Origin: Candidatus Fermentibacterota bacterium
GTDB lineage: Bacteria; Fermentibacterota; Fermentibacteria; Fermentibacterales; Fermentibacteraceae
Assembly (NCBI GenBank): GCA_002748705.1
Contig: PDSZ01000016.1
Span: 49,259 to 113,258 of the forward strand
DNA: 64,000 nt
Direction: 5' to 3'
Below the pieces are notes generated by a model, which saw nothing but the letters and a program-made list of their open reading frames with translations, was not told the DNA's origin and did not search any database. Positions 42,616-51,701 of the stretch are shown here, in pieces. The translations under genes were made by a program, and so were the position numbers. Every line of letters begins with the position of its first letter. Positions within the stretch are counted from its first letter, which is position 1.

Positions 42616-43815
42616 TCAGGCTCCGAACTTGCCCAGCCTGCCTGCAGAGGCAAGTAGAAGGGGCATAAGTTCATAACCCCTGAATGTTCCAAGAGCGCCG
42701 GCGGCAGATTCCCGTTCTGTGAACCTGCAGTTCCATCCGATACGCTGATGACCTCCGTGGATGAGAACAGGAACAGGATGCCAGCTGTGGAGCTTCATAG
42801 GGCATGGTGTAGAGTGGTCTCCGGTTATGCAGACCACATCGAACCCGAGACCAAGAAGACCTGGAAGGGCTCTGTCGAAGTTTTCAACCTCCTGGACCTT
42901 TCTGCGGTAATCACCGTCTTCTCCGGAGCTGTCAGTGTACTTGTGGTGAAGGAAGACAAAATCGCTACCCTCATCCAGAGCCTTCTTCGCCGCCTGAGTC
43001 TGACCGTCAAGACTGGAAGGTTCAACAGGCATAACTTTCATTCCTGCAAGGGATGCAACGCCTCTGTACATTGGATAGAGAGCAACTGCCGCAGAGTTAA
43101 GATGATACTTTTCCTTCAGCCCGGGCATTGTTCCGTGAAGGGCAAAGCCTCTGAGAAGAAGCCCATTGGCAGGTTCTCTGTTCTTAAGAATTTCTTCAGC
43201 CTGGGCAAGAAACTTATTCACAACAGATACTGATTTCTCAGGCCCCTCCAGAATATGCGGTTTTTCCCCTGTAAGCCCTGGATCGGTGTCGTTCATTTCA
43301 TCGGAAAGCCCCGGGCCTCTGAAGACCACACAGGCCCGATGCTCCTTAACAGGCTCAACGAAAACCTCAAAACCTGGAATGGTTATTTCCTTCAGCGCAT
43401 CTGTGAGTTCGGCACATTTTTCAGTTGGAATTCTGCCGGCTCTTCTGTCTGTGATAACACCGTTATCATCCAGTGTGCAGAAGTTTATTCTGGCGGCCAG
43501 ATCACCCTGTTTCAGACTGAACCCTATACCCAGAGCTGCAAGAGCGCCTCTGCCCACCAGGTACTTTACAGGATCATATCCGAAGAGAGCCAGATGACCG
43601 GGGCCGCTGCCGGGAGTGATTCCCTGCCCCACAGGAAGATGCTGTCCAAGGGCGGATATGGAGGCCAGCTTATCCATGTTGGGTGTTTCAGCAGCTTCCA
43701 GAGGTGTCATTCCATCCAGTTCGCCAATGGTAGTGTCACCTACTCCATCCATTACTGCAAGAAGTATGGAGCCGCCCTTCTCAAGGACAAGCTCTGATAC
43801 GATATCGGTATACAT
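42616..43815 (-). CDS. apgM: Cofactor-independent phosphoglycerate mutase, archaeal type
   Basis: 399 aa. Interconverts 3- and 2-phosphoglycerate. Alkaline-phosphatase-superfamily motifs: LLAVMDGVGD near residue 20, EAAETPNMDKLA, GSGPGHLALFGYDP (nucleophile Ser region), FVFLHHKYTDSSGEDGD and CITGDHSTPC. Length and motifs fit the archaeal aPGM form, also found in some FCB bacteria, rather than classical iPGM. Confidence 0.93.
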   Translation of the reverse strand: MYTDIVSELVLEKGGSILLAVMDGVGDTTIGELDGMTPLEAAETPNMDKLASISALGQHLPVGQGITPGSGPGHLALFGYDPVKYLVGRGALAALGIGFSLKQGDLAARINFCTLDDNGVITDRRAGRIPTEKCAELTDALKEITIPGFEVFVEPVKEHRACVVFRGPGLSDEMNDTDPGLTGEKPHILEGPEKSVSVVNKFLAQAEEILKNREPANGLLLRGFALHGTMPGLKEKYHLNSAAVALYPMYRGVASLAGMKVMPVEPSSLDGQTQAAKKALDEGSDFVFLHHKYTDSSGEDGDYRRKVQEVENFDRALPGLLGLGFDVVCITGDHSTPCPMKLHSWHPVPVLIHGGHQRIGWNCRFTERESAAGALGTFRGYELMPLLLASAGRLGKFGA

Positions 43816-43830
43816 TCAGTCAACTCCTTC

Positions 43831-44853
43831 TCAGGAATAATCAATAGAGCCGGAGTCGGTTATTACCCCTGCTGCGAATGGCTTCTCACCGTTCTCTTCA
43901 AGTATCTTCATCATTCTGCCAGGCTGTTCAGTAGTAATAAGGAAACCTGCTCCCATATTGAATGCTCTTCGCATCTCGGTATCTGCAATACCTCCCAGTT
44001 TCTGTATCAGTCTGAATACAGAGGGAACAGGCCATGAAGGAGTGATCAGAGCTCCGCAGCCTTCAGGAAGTATTCTGCAAAGATTGCCTGGTATGCCGCC
44101 TCCGGTAATATGGGCCATGCCGGTAACGATTCCCTCTTCCAGTAACGGCTTCATCTGCAGCAGATAGCTTCTGTGAACTTCAAGAAGAGCATCTCCAACA
44201 GTTATGCCCTCAAGCTCATTCGGGGTGTCTTTAACTGAGAAGCCTGCCTTTTCGAAGAGAACAGCCCTTGCCAGGGAGTACCCGTTTGTGTGAAGGCCGG
44301 ATGAAGGAAGACCGACAATGGTCTGCCCAGGTCTCACAGCAGAGCCGTCTATGATCTTTGATCTCTCGACCACTCCCACAATGGTTCCTGCAACATCGTA
44401 GTCACCCTTATTGTAAAATCCGGGCATCTCTGCAGTTTCCCCGCCTAGAAGAGCAAAACCGTTTGCGCTGCATGCCCTTGCAAGACCAGTTACAATAGCC
44501 GCTGCCACAGAGGCATCCAGGCTTCCGCAGGCGATGTAATCCATGAAGAAAAGCGGATATGCCCCCTGAACCAGAATATCGTTCACACAATGGTTAATAA
44601 GATCACTTCCCACTGTTGAGTAGTCGCCTGACATTGCGGCAACCTTCAGTTTGGTTCCCACACCGTCCATGCTTGAGACCAGCACAGGAGCTTCCATTCC
44701 TTTGAAGTCAGCGTTGTAGAGACCTCCGAAGTGCCCCAGTTCAGAGAGTACATTGGGGTTGAAGGTTTTTCTGACCTCCTTCTTCATCAGCTCAACTGCC
44801 TTTTCACCTTCGTCTATGTCAACGCCGCTGGCCTTGTAATCTATTCCGCTCAT
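43831..44853 (-). CDS. purM: Phosphoribosylformylglycinamidine cyclo-ligase
   Basis: 340 aa. Fifth step of purine synthesis: ATP-dependent ring closure of FGAM to AIR. Starts YKASGVDIDEGEKAVELMK, the standard PurM N-terminus, with SMDGVGTKLKVA, LINHCVNDILVQGA and the LLGGETAEMPG loop. Complete. ATG overlaps the pfkB stop as ATGA. No other pur genes are adjacent. Confidence 0.97.
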   Translation of the reverse strand: MSGIDYKASGVDIDEGEKAVELMKKEVRKTFNPNVLSELGHFGGLYNADFKGMEAPVLVSSMDGVGTKLKVAAMSGDYSTVGSDLINHCVNDILVQGAYPLFFMDYIACGSLDASVAAAIVTGLARACSANGFALLGGETAEMPGFYNKGDYDVAGTIVGVVERSKIIDGSAVRPGQTIVGLPSSGLHTNGYSLARAVLFEKAGFSVKDTPNELEGITVGDALLEVHRSYLLQMKPLLEEGIVTGMAHITGGGIPGNLCRILPEGCGALITPSWPVPSVFRLIQKLGGIADTEMRRAFNMGAGFLITTEQPGRMMKILEENGEKPFAAGVITDSGSIDYS

Positions 44854-45767
44854 TCTGTAACCCTGTCCAGCTGATTGGTGGAAAGGTAATAGCTTAATCT
44901 TTCGTCGATTCGGGCCCTGTTCAGCTCTCTCAGCGCTTCAACTCCGAAACCGCCGATGGCAAAACTTGCTGTAACTGAACCGTAGCAGAGGCCTCTGGTA
45001 ATGCTTCTGAAGGTAAGAGGATCACCTGTACCGGAGAGGAATCCAAGCATTCCTGCTGCAAAACTGTCACCGGCGCCTGTGGGATCTATAACCTTATCCA
45101 CAGGACAGGCAGGAAGGAGGAAGGGCCTCGGCCCGCCCAGTACCATCACACCGCTTGCTCCAAGCTTTATCACAACGAACTCCGGACCCCGTTTGAGCAT
45201 GTAGCGACCGGCCTTGAATAAATCGTTTGAACCTGAAAGCTGCCTTGCTTCAGAAGCGTTCACAAAGAGAAGGTCAACCTTCTTCATAGCCTGAAGCACC
45301 GCGTCCTTCTTGTGTTCTATCCACAGGTTCATTGTATCCATTGCTATCCATCTGGGACTCTCGATCTGCTCAAGCACTTTAAGCTGAAGATCCGGGTCTA
45401 TATTGGCCAGGAACACACATGGAGTCTTTCTGTAGTTCTCAGGAAGTTCAGGGTCGAAACTTGCGAAAACACCCAGTTCAGTCCTGATTGTCCTTGCATC
45501 TCCGAAATCAGGACCGTAAACCCCTTCCCACCTGAATGTCGGGCCTCTTCCGGTCATAAGACCTTCAACATCCACATTCCTTGTCTTCAGAAACTCACGC
45601 TCCCTGCTGGGAAAGTCAGGGCCTACAACTCCTACTATCCGCACTTTGTCAAGCTGGCCCGCAGCCAGCCCGAAATAAACCGCAGAACCGCCGAGGGTAT
45701 CCTCTGCCTTGCCGGCAGGTGTTGTGAGCGTATCAAGCGCAACTGATCCAACAACAAGAACAGACAT
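44850..45767 (-). CDS. PfkB-family sugar/nucleoside kinase
   Basis: 305 aa from ATG 45767 (AGAGGA 6 nt upstream); a GTG one codon earlier is also possible. GGSAVYFGLAAGQL near the N-terminus and DPTGAGDSFAAGMLG (anion hole and catalytic Asp) near residue 235 are the two PfkB signatures. Ribokinase-like subgroup; the substrate cannot be told. Sits between argS and purM, so an adenosine or ribose role is possible. Confidence 0.85.
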   Translation of the reverse strand: MSVLVVGSVALDTLTTPAGKAEDTLGGSAVYFGLAAGQLDKVRIVGVVGPDFPSREREFLKTRNVDVEGLMTGRGPTFRWEGVYGPDFGDARTIRTELGVFASFDPELPENYRKTPCVFLANIDPDLQLKVLEQIESPRWIAMDTMNLWIEHKKDAVLQAMKKVDLLFVNASEARQLSGSNDLFKAGRYMLKRGPEFVVIKLGASGVMVLGGPRPFLLPACPVDKVIDPTGAGDSFAAGMLGFLSGTGDPLTFRSITRGLCYGSVTASFAIGGFGVEALRELNRARIDERLSYYLSTNQLDRVTE

Positions 45768-45779
45768 CACTGTTCCTCT

Positions 45780-47462
45780 CTACATCTTCTCGGGGGCTTT
45801 CACCCCGATTATTCTCAACATATCATTCAGTGAATTTCTTACTGCGCTGCAGAGCATGAGCCTGGCTGCAGTGAGTGACTTGTTACCAGGGTCATGAACC
45901 CTGTGATGCTGATAGAAGCTGTGGAAGGCTGTGGCTACTTCAGCAAGCATTTCTGTGATTCTGTGGGGTTCCAGAGCTTCAGCTGCAGCATGTATTCTCA
46001 AAGGAATGGTCTCAAGAAGACGCATGAGATCCCTCTCCCTTTCCCCTGTGAGAAGGTGCGCGTTTTTCTCACCGCAGGCAAGTATGGTCTGAACACCAGG
46101 GGTATTTCTGAAGATGCCTGATATGCGGGCAAAAGCATACTGCACATAGAACACAGGGTTATCATCGCTGTCAGAGGCTGCAGATGCCAGATCAAAATCC
46201 ATGTGAGCCTCTGCTCTTCTGGTGAGGAAGATGTACCTTACAACATCCGGTGCGCCAACCTCTTCAACAAGATCGCGAAGGGTGACGAACTCTCCCTGTC
46301 TTGTGGACATCTTAACCTTTTCTCCGTTGCGAAGCAGTGTTACGAACTGATGAAGTATGGTCTTAAGCACACCCTTTACCCGCTCTTCACCCAGAAGCCT
46401 TGTGAGAGCAGCCTCAACATCCCTGCATGTGTCAATGTGGTCAGAACCGAAGATGTCAACTATCAGGTCATAGTTCCGTGAAAACTTGTTCAGGTGATAG
46501 GCAATGTCCGGCATTCTGTAGGTACAGGTACCATCATCACGAATTATAACCCTGTCCTCAGGCCTTCCCATTTCAGTGAGCTTCAGCCAGAGTTTTTCAG
46601 GCGCCTGAGAGTCACTGTAAACAACATTCTCATTCCTCAGCTTCTCGATTGCCTGGTTAACTGCATGTGGAATAAGGTCGCTCTCAGGAAAAAACCTGTC
46701 AAACTTTATGCCCAGCAGTTCGAGATCACCTTTAATAAGCTCAAAAGCTCTTTCTGCTCCATAGGCTCTGAATACAGCAAGATCCTCAGGCCAGGAAAGG
46801 TGATCCCCTTTCAGAGACCTGAGGTCTGCAGCCCATTCACGAATGTATTCACCCTTGTAGCCGCCTTCAGGAATATCCATTTGACCGCCGGCGTTCTGCA
46901 TATATCTGGCTGCAACCGACTGGGCCAGTCTCTCCATCTGCTTTCCGGCATCATTGAAGTAATACTCTCGCTCCACCTTCCAGCCTGATGACTCAAGAAG
47001 ACCTGAGACAGCATCTCCCAGAACAGCCTGCCTGCAATGCCCCACAGTAAGCGGACCTGTGGGATTGGAGCTGACAAATTCCACCAGTGCTGTTCTGCCT
47101 TTTCCTGTGTCAGGCATCAAACCGGTTATTCCGGAATCAGACATACAGGCGATAACCTCTTGAAGGTAACTGTTGGAAAGGGTGAAATTAAGGAAGCCGG
47201 GCCCGTCAACACTGACCTTTTCCACCTGGGATACACCCTTTACCGCAGCAGCCATCACAGCTGCGATCTCCACTGGAGGCTTCTTCACCACACCTGCCAG
47301 GGGCATGGCCGAACTGCAGGCCAGATCACCCATCTTCAGGTTTCTGGACGGTGTAACCTCCACCGGTGGCTCCTCTGTACCGAAATGCTCGGTAAGGGCC
47401 CGGGCCATAAGTAAAGCAAGGGTTGATCTAAGCTTCAGAGGTGATACTGAAGGTGAAGTCAT
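45780..47462 (-). CDS. argS: Arginyl-tRNA synthetase
   Basis: 560 aa. Class I synthetase with N-terminal tRNA-recognition domain, SSNPTGPLTVGHCR (HIGH-type site), and KMSTRQG (KMSKS-type loop), then the helical DALR anticodon-binding domain (FARISGIFRN ... FHSFYQHHRV). Complete. Its start lies 35 nt inside rsfS, a long overlap. Confidence 0.97.
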   Translation of the reverse strand: MTSPSVSPLKLRSTLALLMARALTEHFGTEEPPVEVTPSRNLKMGDLACSSAMPLAGVVKKPPVEIAAVMAAAVKGVSQVEKVSVDGPGFLNFTLSNSYLQEVIACMSDSGITGLMPDTGKGRTALVEFVSSNPTGPLTVGHCRQAVLGDAVSGLLESSGWKVEREYYFNDAGKQMERLAQSVAARYMQNAGGQMDIPEGGYKGEYIREWAADLRSLKGDHLSWPEDLAVFRAYGAERAFELIKGDLELLGIKFDRFFPESDLIPHAVNQAIEKLRNENVVYSDSQAPEKLWLKLTEMGRPEDRVIIRDDGTCTYRMPDIAYHLNKFSRNYDLIVDIFGSDHIDTCRDVEAALTRLLGEERVKGVLKTILHQFVTLLRNGEKVKMSTRQGEFVTLRDLVEEVGAPDVVRYIFLTRRAEAHMDFDLASAASDSDDNPVFYVQYAFARISGIFRNTPGVQTILACGEKNAHLLTGERERDLMRLLETIPLRIHAAAEALEPHRITEMLAEVATAFHSFYQHHRVHDPGNKSLTAARLMLCSAVRNSLNDMLRIIGVKAPEKM

Positions 47463-47838
47463 CGTCAGGATCCGTTCCGTGTCTGTCCTGGAACTTCTTC
47501 ACAGGAGCATCACTCCAGAGTGATTCCAGGTTGTAGTAGTTTCTTACTTCCGGCAGAAAAACATGCACAACGAAATCAACGAAATCCAGAAGTATCCAGC
47601 TGCCATCATCATAACCTTCCTTGTGATGCAGCCTCCATCCCAGTTCCCTTGCTGATCTTTCAAGGTGATCAGCTATGGCCCTGCTCTGTATCCGGTTATC
47701 AGCTGTGGCAATGATGAAGATATCCATTGTGAGTGGAAACTCCGTCATATCCATTGCGGTCACATCATACCCGTGCCGCTGGTGAATTGCCTCGACAATC
47801 TCCTCAAGTATGTCAGGGCTTTCAGTTTCGTTACTCAA
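47428..47838 (-). CDS. rsfS: Ribosomal silencing factor RsfS
   Basis: 136 aa, TTG start with GGAGGT 4 nt upstream. RsfS binds ribosomal protein uL14 and blocks subunit joining under starvation. Motifs: DIFIIATADNRIQSRAIADHL, HHKEGYDDGSWILLDFVDFVVHVF, and RNYYNLESLW, all diagnostic. A C-terminal acidic tail of about 20 residues overlaps the argS start. Confidence 0.95.
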   Translation of the reverse strand: MSNETESPDILEEIVEAIHQRHGYDVTAMDMTEFPLTMDIFIIATADNRIQSRAIADHLERSARELGWRLHHKEGYDDGSWILLDFVDFVVHVFLPEVRNYYNLESLWSDAPVKKFQDRHGTDPDDDFTFSITSEA

Positions 47839-47850
47839 GCAGACCTCCGC

Positions 47851-48372
47851 TCAGTCTCTGTATGGTATGTAATTAGATGGATCATCCCTGTCCCGTCCAA
47901 GTATCACCGAAACATCCACAGACGGCTCAACACCAGGAGGAGGCAGCAGCATCACAACTGATGAATCCCCTACACCGAGAGCTTCTGCAACAAGCATTGC
48001 TCCGGAAAATGACCTGTGGTGAGATATGACCATTGTAACCTCGTAGTCCATTTCCATTGCATTCAGCGGAGGCCCTGGAGCATAGAAAACCGCCTGACCG
48101 CTGCGGGTTTCCAGAAAGTTCTGGGCCCTCATAGCAAGGTCTGAAACACCGGCGCCGTTCCGCACCTCTATGAGAATAGTATCCGGAGGAGGGGTGGAAT
48201 CGGAAATGTGAAACACATTCACCATCTCCACTGCTTCCTCCACGATCCGTTCAGGTGAATAAAGAATTGCAAGGGTGGCAAGGCTTCCTGCTGCAAGGGA
48301 TATAAGAATTACCGGCCAGAGTTTTTTTTCGGTTCTTCTCTTCCTTCCGGAACCTTTCCTTCTTCTGCTCAA
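47851..48372 (-). CDS. Membrane-anchored LytR_C-domain protein
   Basis: 173 aa. TTG start (TTGA overlap; AGGGAG 5 nt upstream). A very basic N-terminus (SRRRKGSGRKRRTEKK) precedes one membrane helix (about residues 19-39); the outer part has IEVRNGAGVSDLAMRAQNFL, the LytR/CpsA/Psr C-terminal domain motif. No LCP catalytic domain. Role unknown; in other bacteria the stand-alone domain accompanies rsfS and nadD-type genes. Confidence 0.75.
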   Translation of the reverse strand: MSRRRKGSGRKRRTEKKLWPVILISLAAGSLATLAILYSPERIVEEAVEMVNVFHISDSTPPPDTILIEVRNGAGVSDLAMRAQNFLETRSGQAVFYAPGPPLNAMEMDYEVTMVISHHRSFSGAMLVAEALGVGDSSVVMLLPPPGVEPSVDVSVILGRDRDDPSNYIPYRD

Positions 48373-48869
48373 CAGCTCTCCCTGAAAAGAGGTGTCAGTA
48401 TTTCAAGAGCCTTCTCAAGGGACTGGGAAACCACCCTGATACCTCCTACAGTGGTCATGAAATTAGTGTCCCCTCCCCATCTTGGAAGCATGTGAATGTG
48501 AAGATGGCCTGGAATACCGGCACCTCCTGCGCTTCCCATGTTCCATCCGCCGTTCATCCCCTGGCACTTCATTCCTTTACGGAGTGCGTTTTCAGCCTTT
48601 TTCACAAGCGCCATCATCTCTGACATCTCATCATTGTCAAGGGAGCCCATGTCAGAAATATGCCTGCATGGAACTATCATAAGGTGCCCGTTAATGTACG
48701 GATACCTGTTAAGTACCACAAAGAACTTTTCTCCTCTGAAGAGAACCAGATTCTTCCTGTCATTTCTGGAATCATCTGACGCAATGGAGCAGAACACACA
48801 CTTCCGGCCCTTCTCCTCAGGTGAAGAGACATAGTCGTATCGCCAGGGCGCCCAAAGTCTGTCTGTCAT
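48369..48869 (-). CDS. HIT-family nucleotide hydrolase/phosphorylase
   Basis: 166 aa. The histidine triad is HLHIHMLPRW, with zinc-type Cys pair CVFCS near residue 24 and NRYPYINGHLMIVP. The N-terminus (RLWAPWRYDYV) is that of Ap4A-phosphorylase-like HIT proteins. Likely degrades dinucleoside polyphosphates or related nucleotides. ATGA overlap with the GlmU-like gene upstream. Confidence 0.9.
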   Translation of the reverse strand: MTDRLWAPWRYDYVSSPEEKGRKCVFCSIASDDSRNDRKNLVLFRGEKFFVVLNRYPYINGHLMIVPCRHISDMGSLDNDEMSEMMALVKKAENALRKGMKCQGMNGGWNMGSAGGAGIPGHLHIHMLPRWGGDTNFMTTVGGIRVVSQSLEKALEILTPLFRESC

Positions 48870-49825
48870 TGCCGGACACCTGTAACCGAGTATTCCGCAA
48901 CCACAGCGCCAGGTTCAATCATCCCTGCCTCAATTACAGCCCCGTCACCTATTCTGGCCCCTGCACCGATAACTGTATCACCGGAAAGCCTGCAGTTTCT
49001 TCCGATAACTGCACCTCTGCCTATGGTTACCGAGTCTTCAATCCACACAGTGGAGGGATCAGGAATAATAACTCCATTCCTCAGGTGGTTCTCTGCAACC
49101 TGCTTCTTCATGGCATCTGTACATGCTGAAAGCTGCACAGGATCGTTAACTCCTGCCACCTCTTTCCAGTCAGGTGTGAATACCTGCAGAGCACTGCCGC
49201 CTGAATTTCTCACCACTTTTACAGCATCGGTTAGATAGAATTCGTTCTGTGAATTAGAGTTACCTATCTCCGGCAGAATCTTCAGCAGAACCTCTGCCTT
49301 AAAGACCATGATGCCTGTGTTTATCACCTTACAGGCCTTCTCCTCAGCAGTTGCATCCTTTTCCTCAACAATGCGCTGAATCATGCCGTCTTCAGAACAG
49401 ATTACCCTGCCGTATCCTGTAACCTCAGGAGGAGTGGTGCTGAGAACCGCCATTCCTGCTCCAGACTCCCGTCTTGCTTCCATGAGCCTGGCAACAGTTT
49501 GCCATCTAAGCAGAGGAACATCACCGAGAAGTACCACAACTTCTTCAGTATTCTCCGGAAAAGGCAGAGCACACTGAACTGCGTGGGCCGTTCCAAGCTG
49601 CTCCTCCTGAACCGCCCAGTGCCATCCTCTGCTCTCAAGTATCGGAATCACATTTTCTCTGCCGTGGCCTACCACTACAGTGATGCTGTCCACACCGGCG
49701 GCCTCTGCGGTTTCAGCAGCTCTCTGAACCATGGGTTTTCCAAGTACCTTGTGAAGAACCTTGGGAAGGTGGGACTTCATACGGGTTCCTCTGCCTGCTG
49801 CAAGAATTACTGCTGTTGACCCCAT
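48866..49825 (-). CDS. GlmU-like UDP-GlcNAc pyrophosphorylase, short form
   Basis: 319 aa. The N-terminal uridyltransferase is complete: AVILAAGRGTRMKSHLPKVLH, QEEQLGTAHAV, LLGDVPLL, GYGRVI, EEKDAT, VINTGIM, and NEFYLTD. After about residue 250 there are only about four left-handed-helix hexapeptide coils (VWIEDSVTIGRGAVIGRNC ... GAGARIGDGAVIEAG), then it ends. The acetyltransferase active site of full GlmU (about 450 aa) is missing, so this protein should only uridylylate GlcNAc-1-P or a related sugar phosphate. ATG 49825 has GGGAG 5 nt upstream and overlaps panD (TGATG). Confidence 0.85.
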   Translation of the reverse strand: MGSTAVILAAGRGTRMKSHLPKVLHKVLGKPMVQRAAETAEAAGVDSITVVVGHGRENVIPILESRGWHWAVQEEQLGTAHAVQCALPFPENTEEVVVLLGDVPLLRWQTVARLMEARRESGAGMAVLSTTPPEVTGYGRVICSEDGMIQRIVEEKDATAEEKACKVINTGIMVFKAEVLLKILPEIGNSNSQNEFYLTDAVKVVRNSGGSALQVFTPDWKEVAGVNDPVQLSACTDAMKKQVAENHLRNGVIIPDPSTVWIEDSVTIGRGAVIGRNCRLSGDTVIGAGARIGDGAVIEAGMIEPGAVVAEYSVTGVRQ

Positions 49826-50181
49826 CAAAGCTCCCTGGGATTAAGGTTTGAATCGTCAGCCACAACCACAACAGATTCAGGAATAGGCTCATTCCGGTTG
49901 TCAAGCCACACAAACTGCAGGATTATTACCCTGTCCCCAGGATGGCACAGCTGCGCCGCCGCACCGTTGATACAGATGGTTCCACTGCCTGGCTCGCCTT
50001 TGAGCACATAGGTTTCAAACCTGTTGCCTGTGTCAATGTCGGCAACAAGCACCTTCTCTCCAGGGAGGATTCCAGTCATATCCAGCAGGTTACTGTCAAT
50101 GGTTATGGACCCCATATAGTCAAGCTCAGCCTCTGTTACGACCATTCTGTGCAGTTTGGATTTCAGAAAGCACCTAAGCAA
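49825..50181 (-). CDS. panD: Aspartate 1-decarboxylase
   Basis: 118 aa from a TTG with GGAGGT 5 nt upstream. Makes beta-alanine for pantothenate. Self-cleavage at Gly-Ser in YMGSITID (about residues 23-26) creates the pyruvoyl group; the N-terminus LRCFLKSKLHRMVVTEAEL and INGAAAQLCHPGDRVII are family hallmarks. Directly after panC (1-nt gap). Confidence 0.97.
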   Translation of the reverse strand: MLRCFLKSKLHRMVVTEAELDYMGSITIDSNLLDMTGILPGEKVLVADIDTGNRFETYVLKGEPGSGTICINGAAAQLCHPGDRVIILQFVWLDNRNEPIPESVVVVADDSNLNPREL

Positions 50182-50182
50182 A

Positions 50183-51034
50183 TCAAACCTCCGGCTCGAT
50201 CAGTATGTTATCAATCAGTCTCGTATTACCGGCATATACTGCCGCTGCGAGAAGAACTCCTGAATCAGCAGTTTCCCTGGGCTCCATTGACTCAGGATCA
50301 ACTGTCTCTGCGTATTCAATTCTGAGAAGAGGCTTTTCAGCAACAACTCTTCTGAACTCGTCCAGAAGAACACTACATCTGGTTTCACCTGCAGAGGCCA
50401 GTGACCTTGCAGAAAGCATTCCCTTTCGTATTGCCGGCGCCTGTTCTCTCTCATCAGTGGAAAGGTAGGCGTTCCTGCTGCTCATTGCAAGCCCGTCAGG
50501 CTCCCTGACTGTGGCAACTGGAACTATCTCAACTGCCAGCCTCAGATCCCTGTTCATTCTTCTGAGAACAGCCAGCTGCTGATAGTCTTTCTCTCCGAAA
50601 ACGGCATAATCCGGCTTGACTATCCCGAAGAGAACAGCAACAACCGTTGTTACACCTTTAAAATGCCCTGGACGGTGTGCGCCGCAGAGACCGGCACTGA
50701 CTCCTGAGACAGAGACCTCAGTGGAAAAACCTTCAGGATAGATAACATCTGCATCAGGTATGAAGACCGCATGGACACCAAGTTTCTCAAGAGCGGCACA
50801 GTCCTTCTCCAGCTGCCTCGGGTACCTGTCCAGATCTTCCCCTTCTCCGAACTGGGTGGGATTGACGAAAATGCTCACAACAACCCTCTCGGCAAGAGCA
50901 AGTGCTTTCCTCACCAGTGCAAGATGCCCTTCATGCAGAGCGCCCATGGTAGGCACAAGCGCAACGCTCAGCCCCTGCTCCCTCCATCTGTTACTGATAT
51001 ACGAAGTATCCTTTTCAGAGGACAGTATCCTCAA
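50183..51034 (-). CDS. panC: Pantothenate synthetase
   Basis: 283 aa. Joins pantoate and beta-alanine. VPTMGALHEGHLALV (HxGH), FVNPTQFGEGEDL, GHFKGVTTVV, FGEKDYQQL and MSSRNAYL are all conserved. TTG start with GGAGGT 8 nt upstream and a TTGA overlap with the deoxynucleoside kinase gene. With panD and the CoaB domain at 15.6 kb, several CoA-pathway steps are in this window; panB is not. Confidence 0.97.
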   Translation of the reverse strand: MRILSSEKDTSYISNRWREQGLSVALVPTMGALHEGHLALVRKALALAERVVVSIFVNPTQFGEGEDLDRYPRQLEKDCAALEKLGVHAVFIPDADVIYPEGFSTEVSVSGVSAGLCGAHRPGHFKGVTTVVAVLFGIVKPDYAVFGEKDYQQLAVLRRMNRDLRLAVEIVPVATVREPDGLAMSSRNAYLSTDEREQAPAIRKGMLSARSLASAGETRCSVLLDEFRRVVAEKPLLRIEYAETVDPESMEPRETADSGVLLAAAVYAGNTRLIDNILIEPEV

Positions 51035-51684
51035 ATTTTCAAACCTCCGCTGATTGACGGCGTGAACCCCTGAAGTCCGCCGGGGTGGTTGAGCACTGCT
51101 TTCACCAGACCTTCAAACGCTTCACGGTCCCTTCTGAAATCCACACTGTCCGTATTTACTGCAAGAACAGGATACGAACTGTCGTGCAGAAACCACCTGT
51201 TGTAGGAATCGACCAGTTCGTCCAGCCAGTTTCTGTCCATATCCTTCTCAAAACTCCTGCCGAACCTGTTTATCCTGTCAATGAGTACACCGGTGGAGGC
51301 CTGCAGATAAATCACCAGATCCGGAGAAGGTGCAGGTGATACAAGTTGCGCCGCCAGTTTCTCATACAGTTCAAACTCTTCCGGAGAAAGACTGGCCCTT
51401 GCGAAGATCAGTCCTTTGCCGAAGAGAAAATCGCTTATCATATACCTGCTGAACAGATCAGGCTGGGCCAGAGCGCTCTGTCTGGCATACCTTGAAAGAA
51501 GGAAGGAAACCTGAGCCTGAAAACCGTGTTTGCCCCTGTCGCGGTAAAAGAGGGGAAGAAAAGGGTTTTCACCTGTTTCCTCAAAGATGACCCGCCCTTC
51601 AAGGCGCTCACCGAGCATTCCGGCAAGGTGTGTCTTTCCAACCCCTACAGGACCCTCCACAACAAGGTATCGTCCATTCCTCAA
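51031..51684 (-). CDS. Deoxynucleoside kinase (dGK/dAK type)
   Basis: 217 aa. P-loop VVEGPVGVGKTHLA at residues 8-21, then EETGENPFLPLFYRD, DFLFGK (catalytic DR replaced by the related DF loop), and LID region RINRFGRSFEKDMD. This resembles bacterial deoxyguanosine/deoxyadenosine kinases. Salvages purine deoxynucleosides. Sits between folK and panC, as in several FCB genomes. Confidence 0.88.
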   Translation of the reverse strand: MRNGRYLVVEGPVGVGKTHLAGMLGERLEGRVIFEETGENPFLPLFYRDRGKHGFQAQVSFLLSRYARQSALAQPDLFSRYMISDFLFGKGLIFARASLSPEEFELYEKLAAQLVSPAPSPDLVIYLQASTGVLIDRINRFGRSFEKDMDRNWLDELVDSYNRWFLHDSSYPVLAVNTDSVDFRRDREAFEGLVKAVLNHPGGLQGFTPSISGGLKI

Positions 51685-51701
51685 GCAGGTTCTTCCCCCT
51701 G

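Noticed and set aside
43255..43797. 180-codon open frame antisense to apgM
   Set aside because: No recognisable motif; apgM on the other strand is complete.
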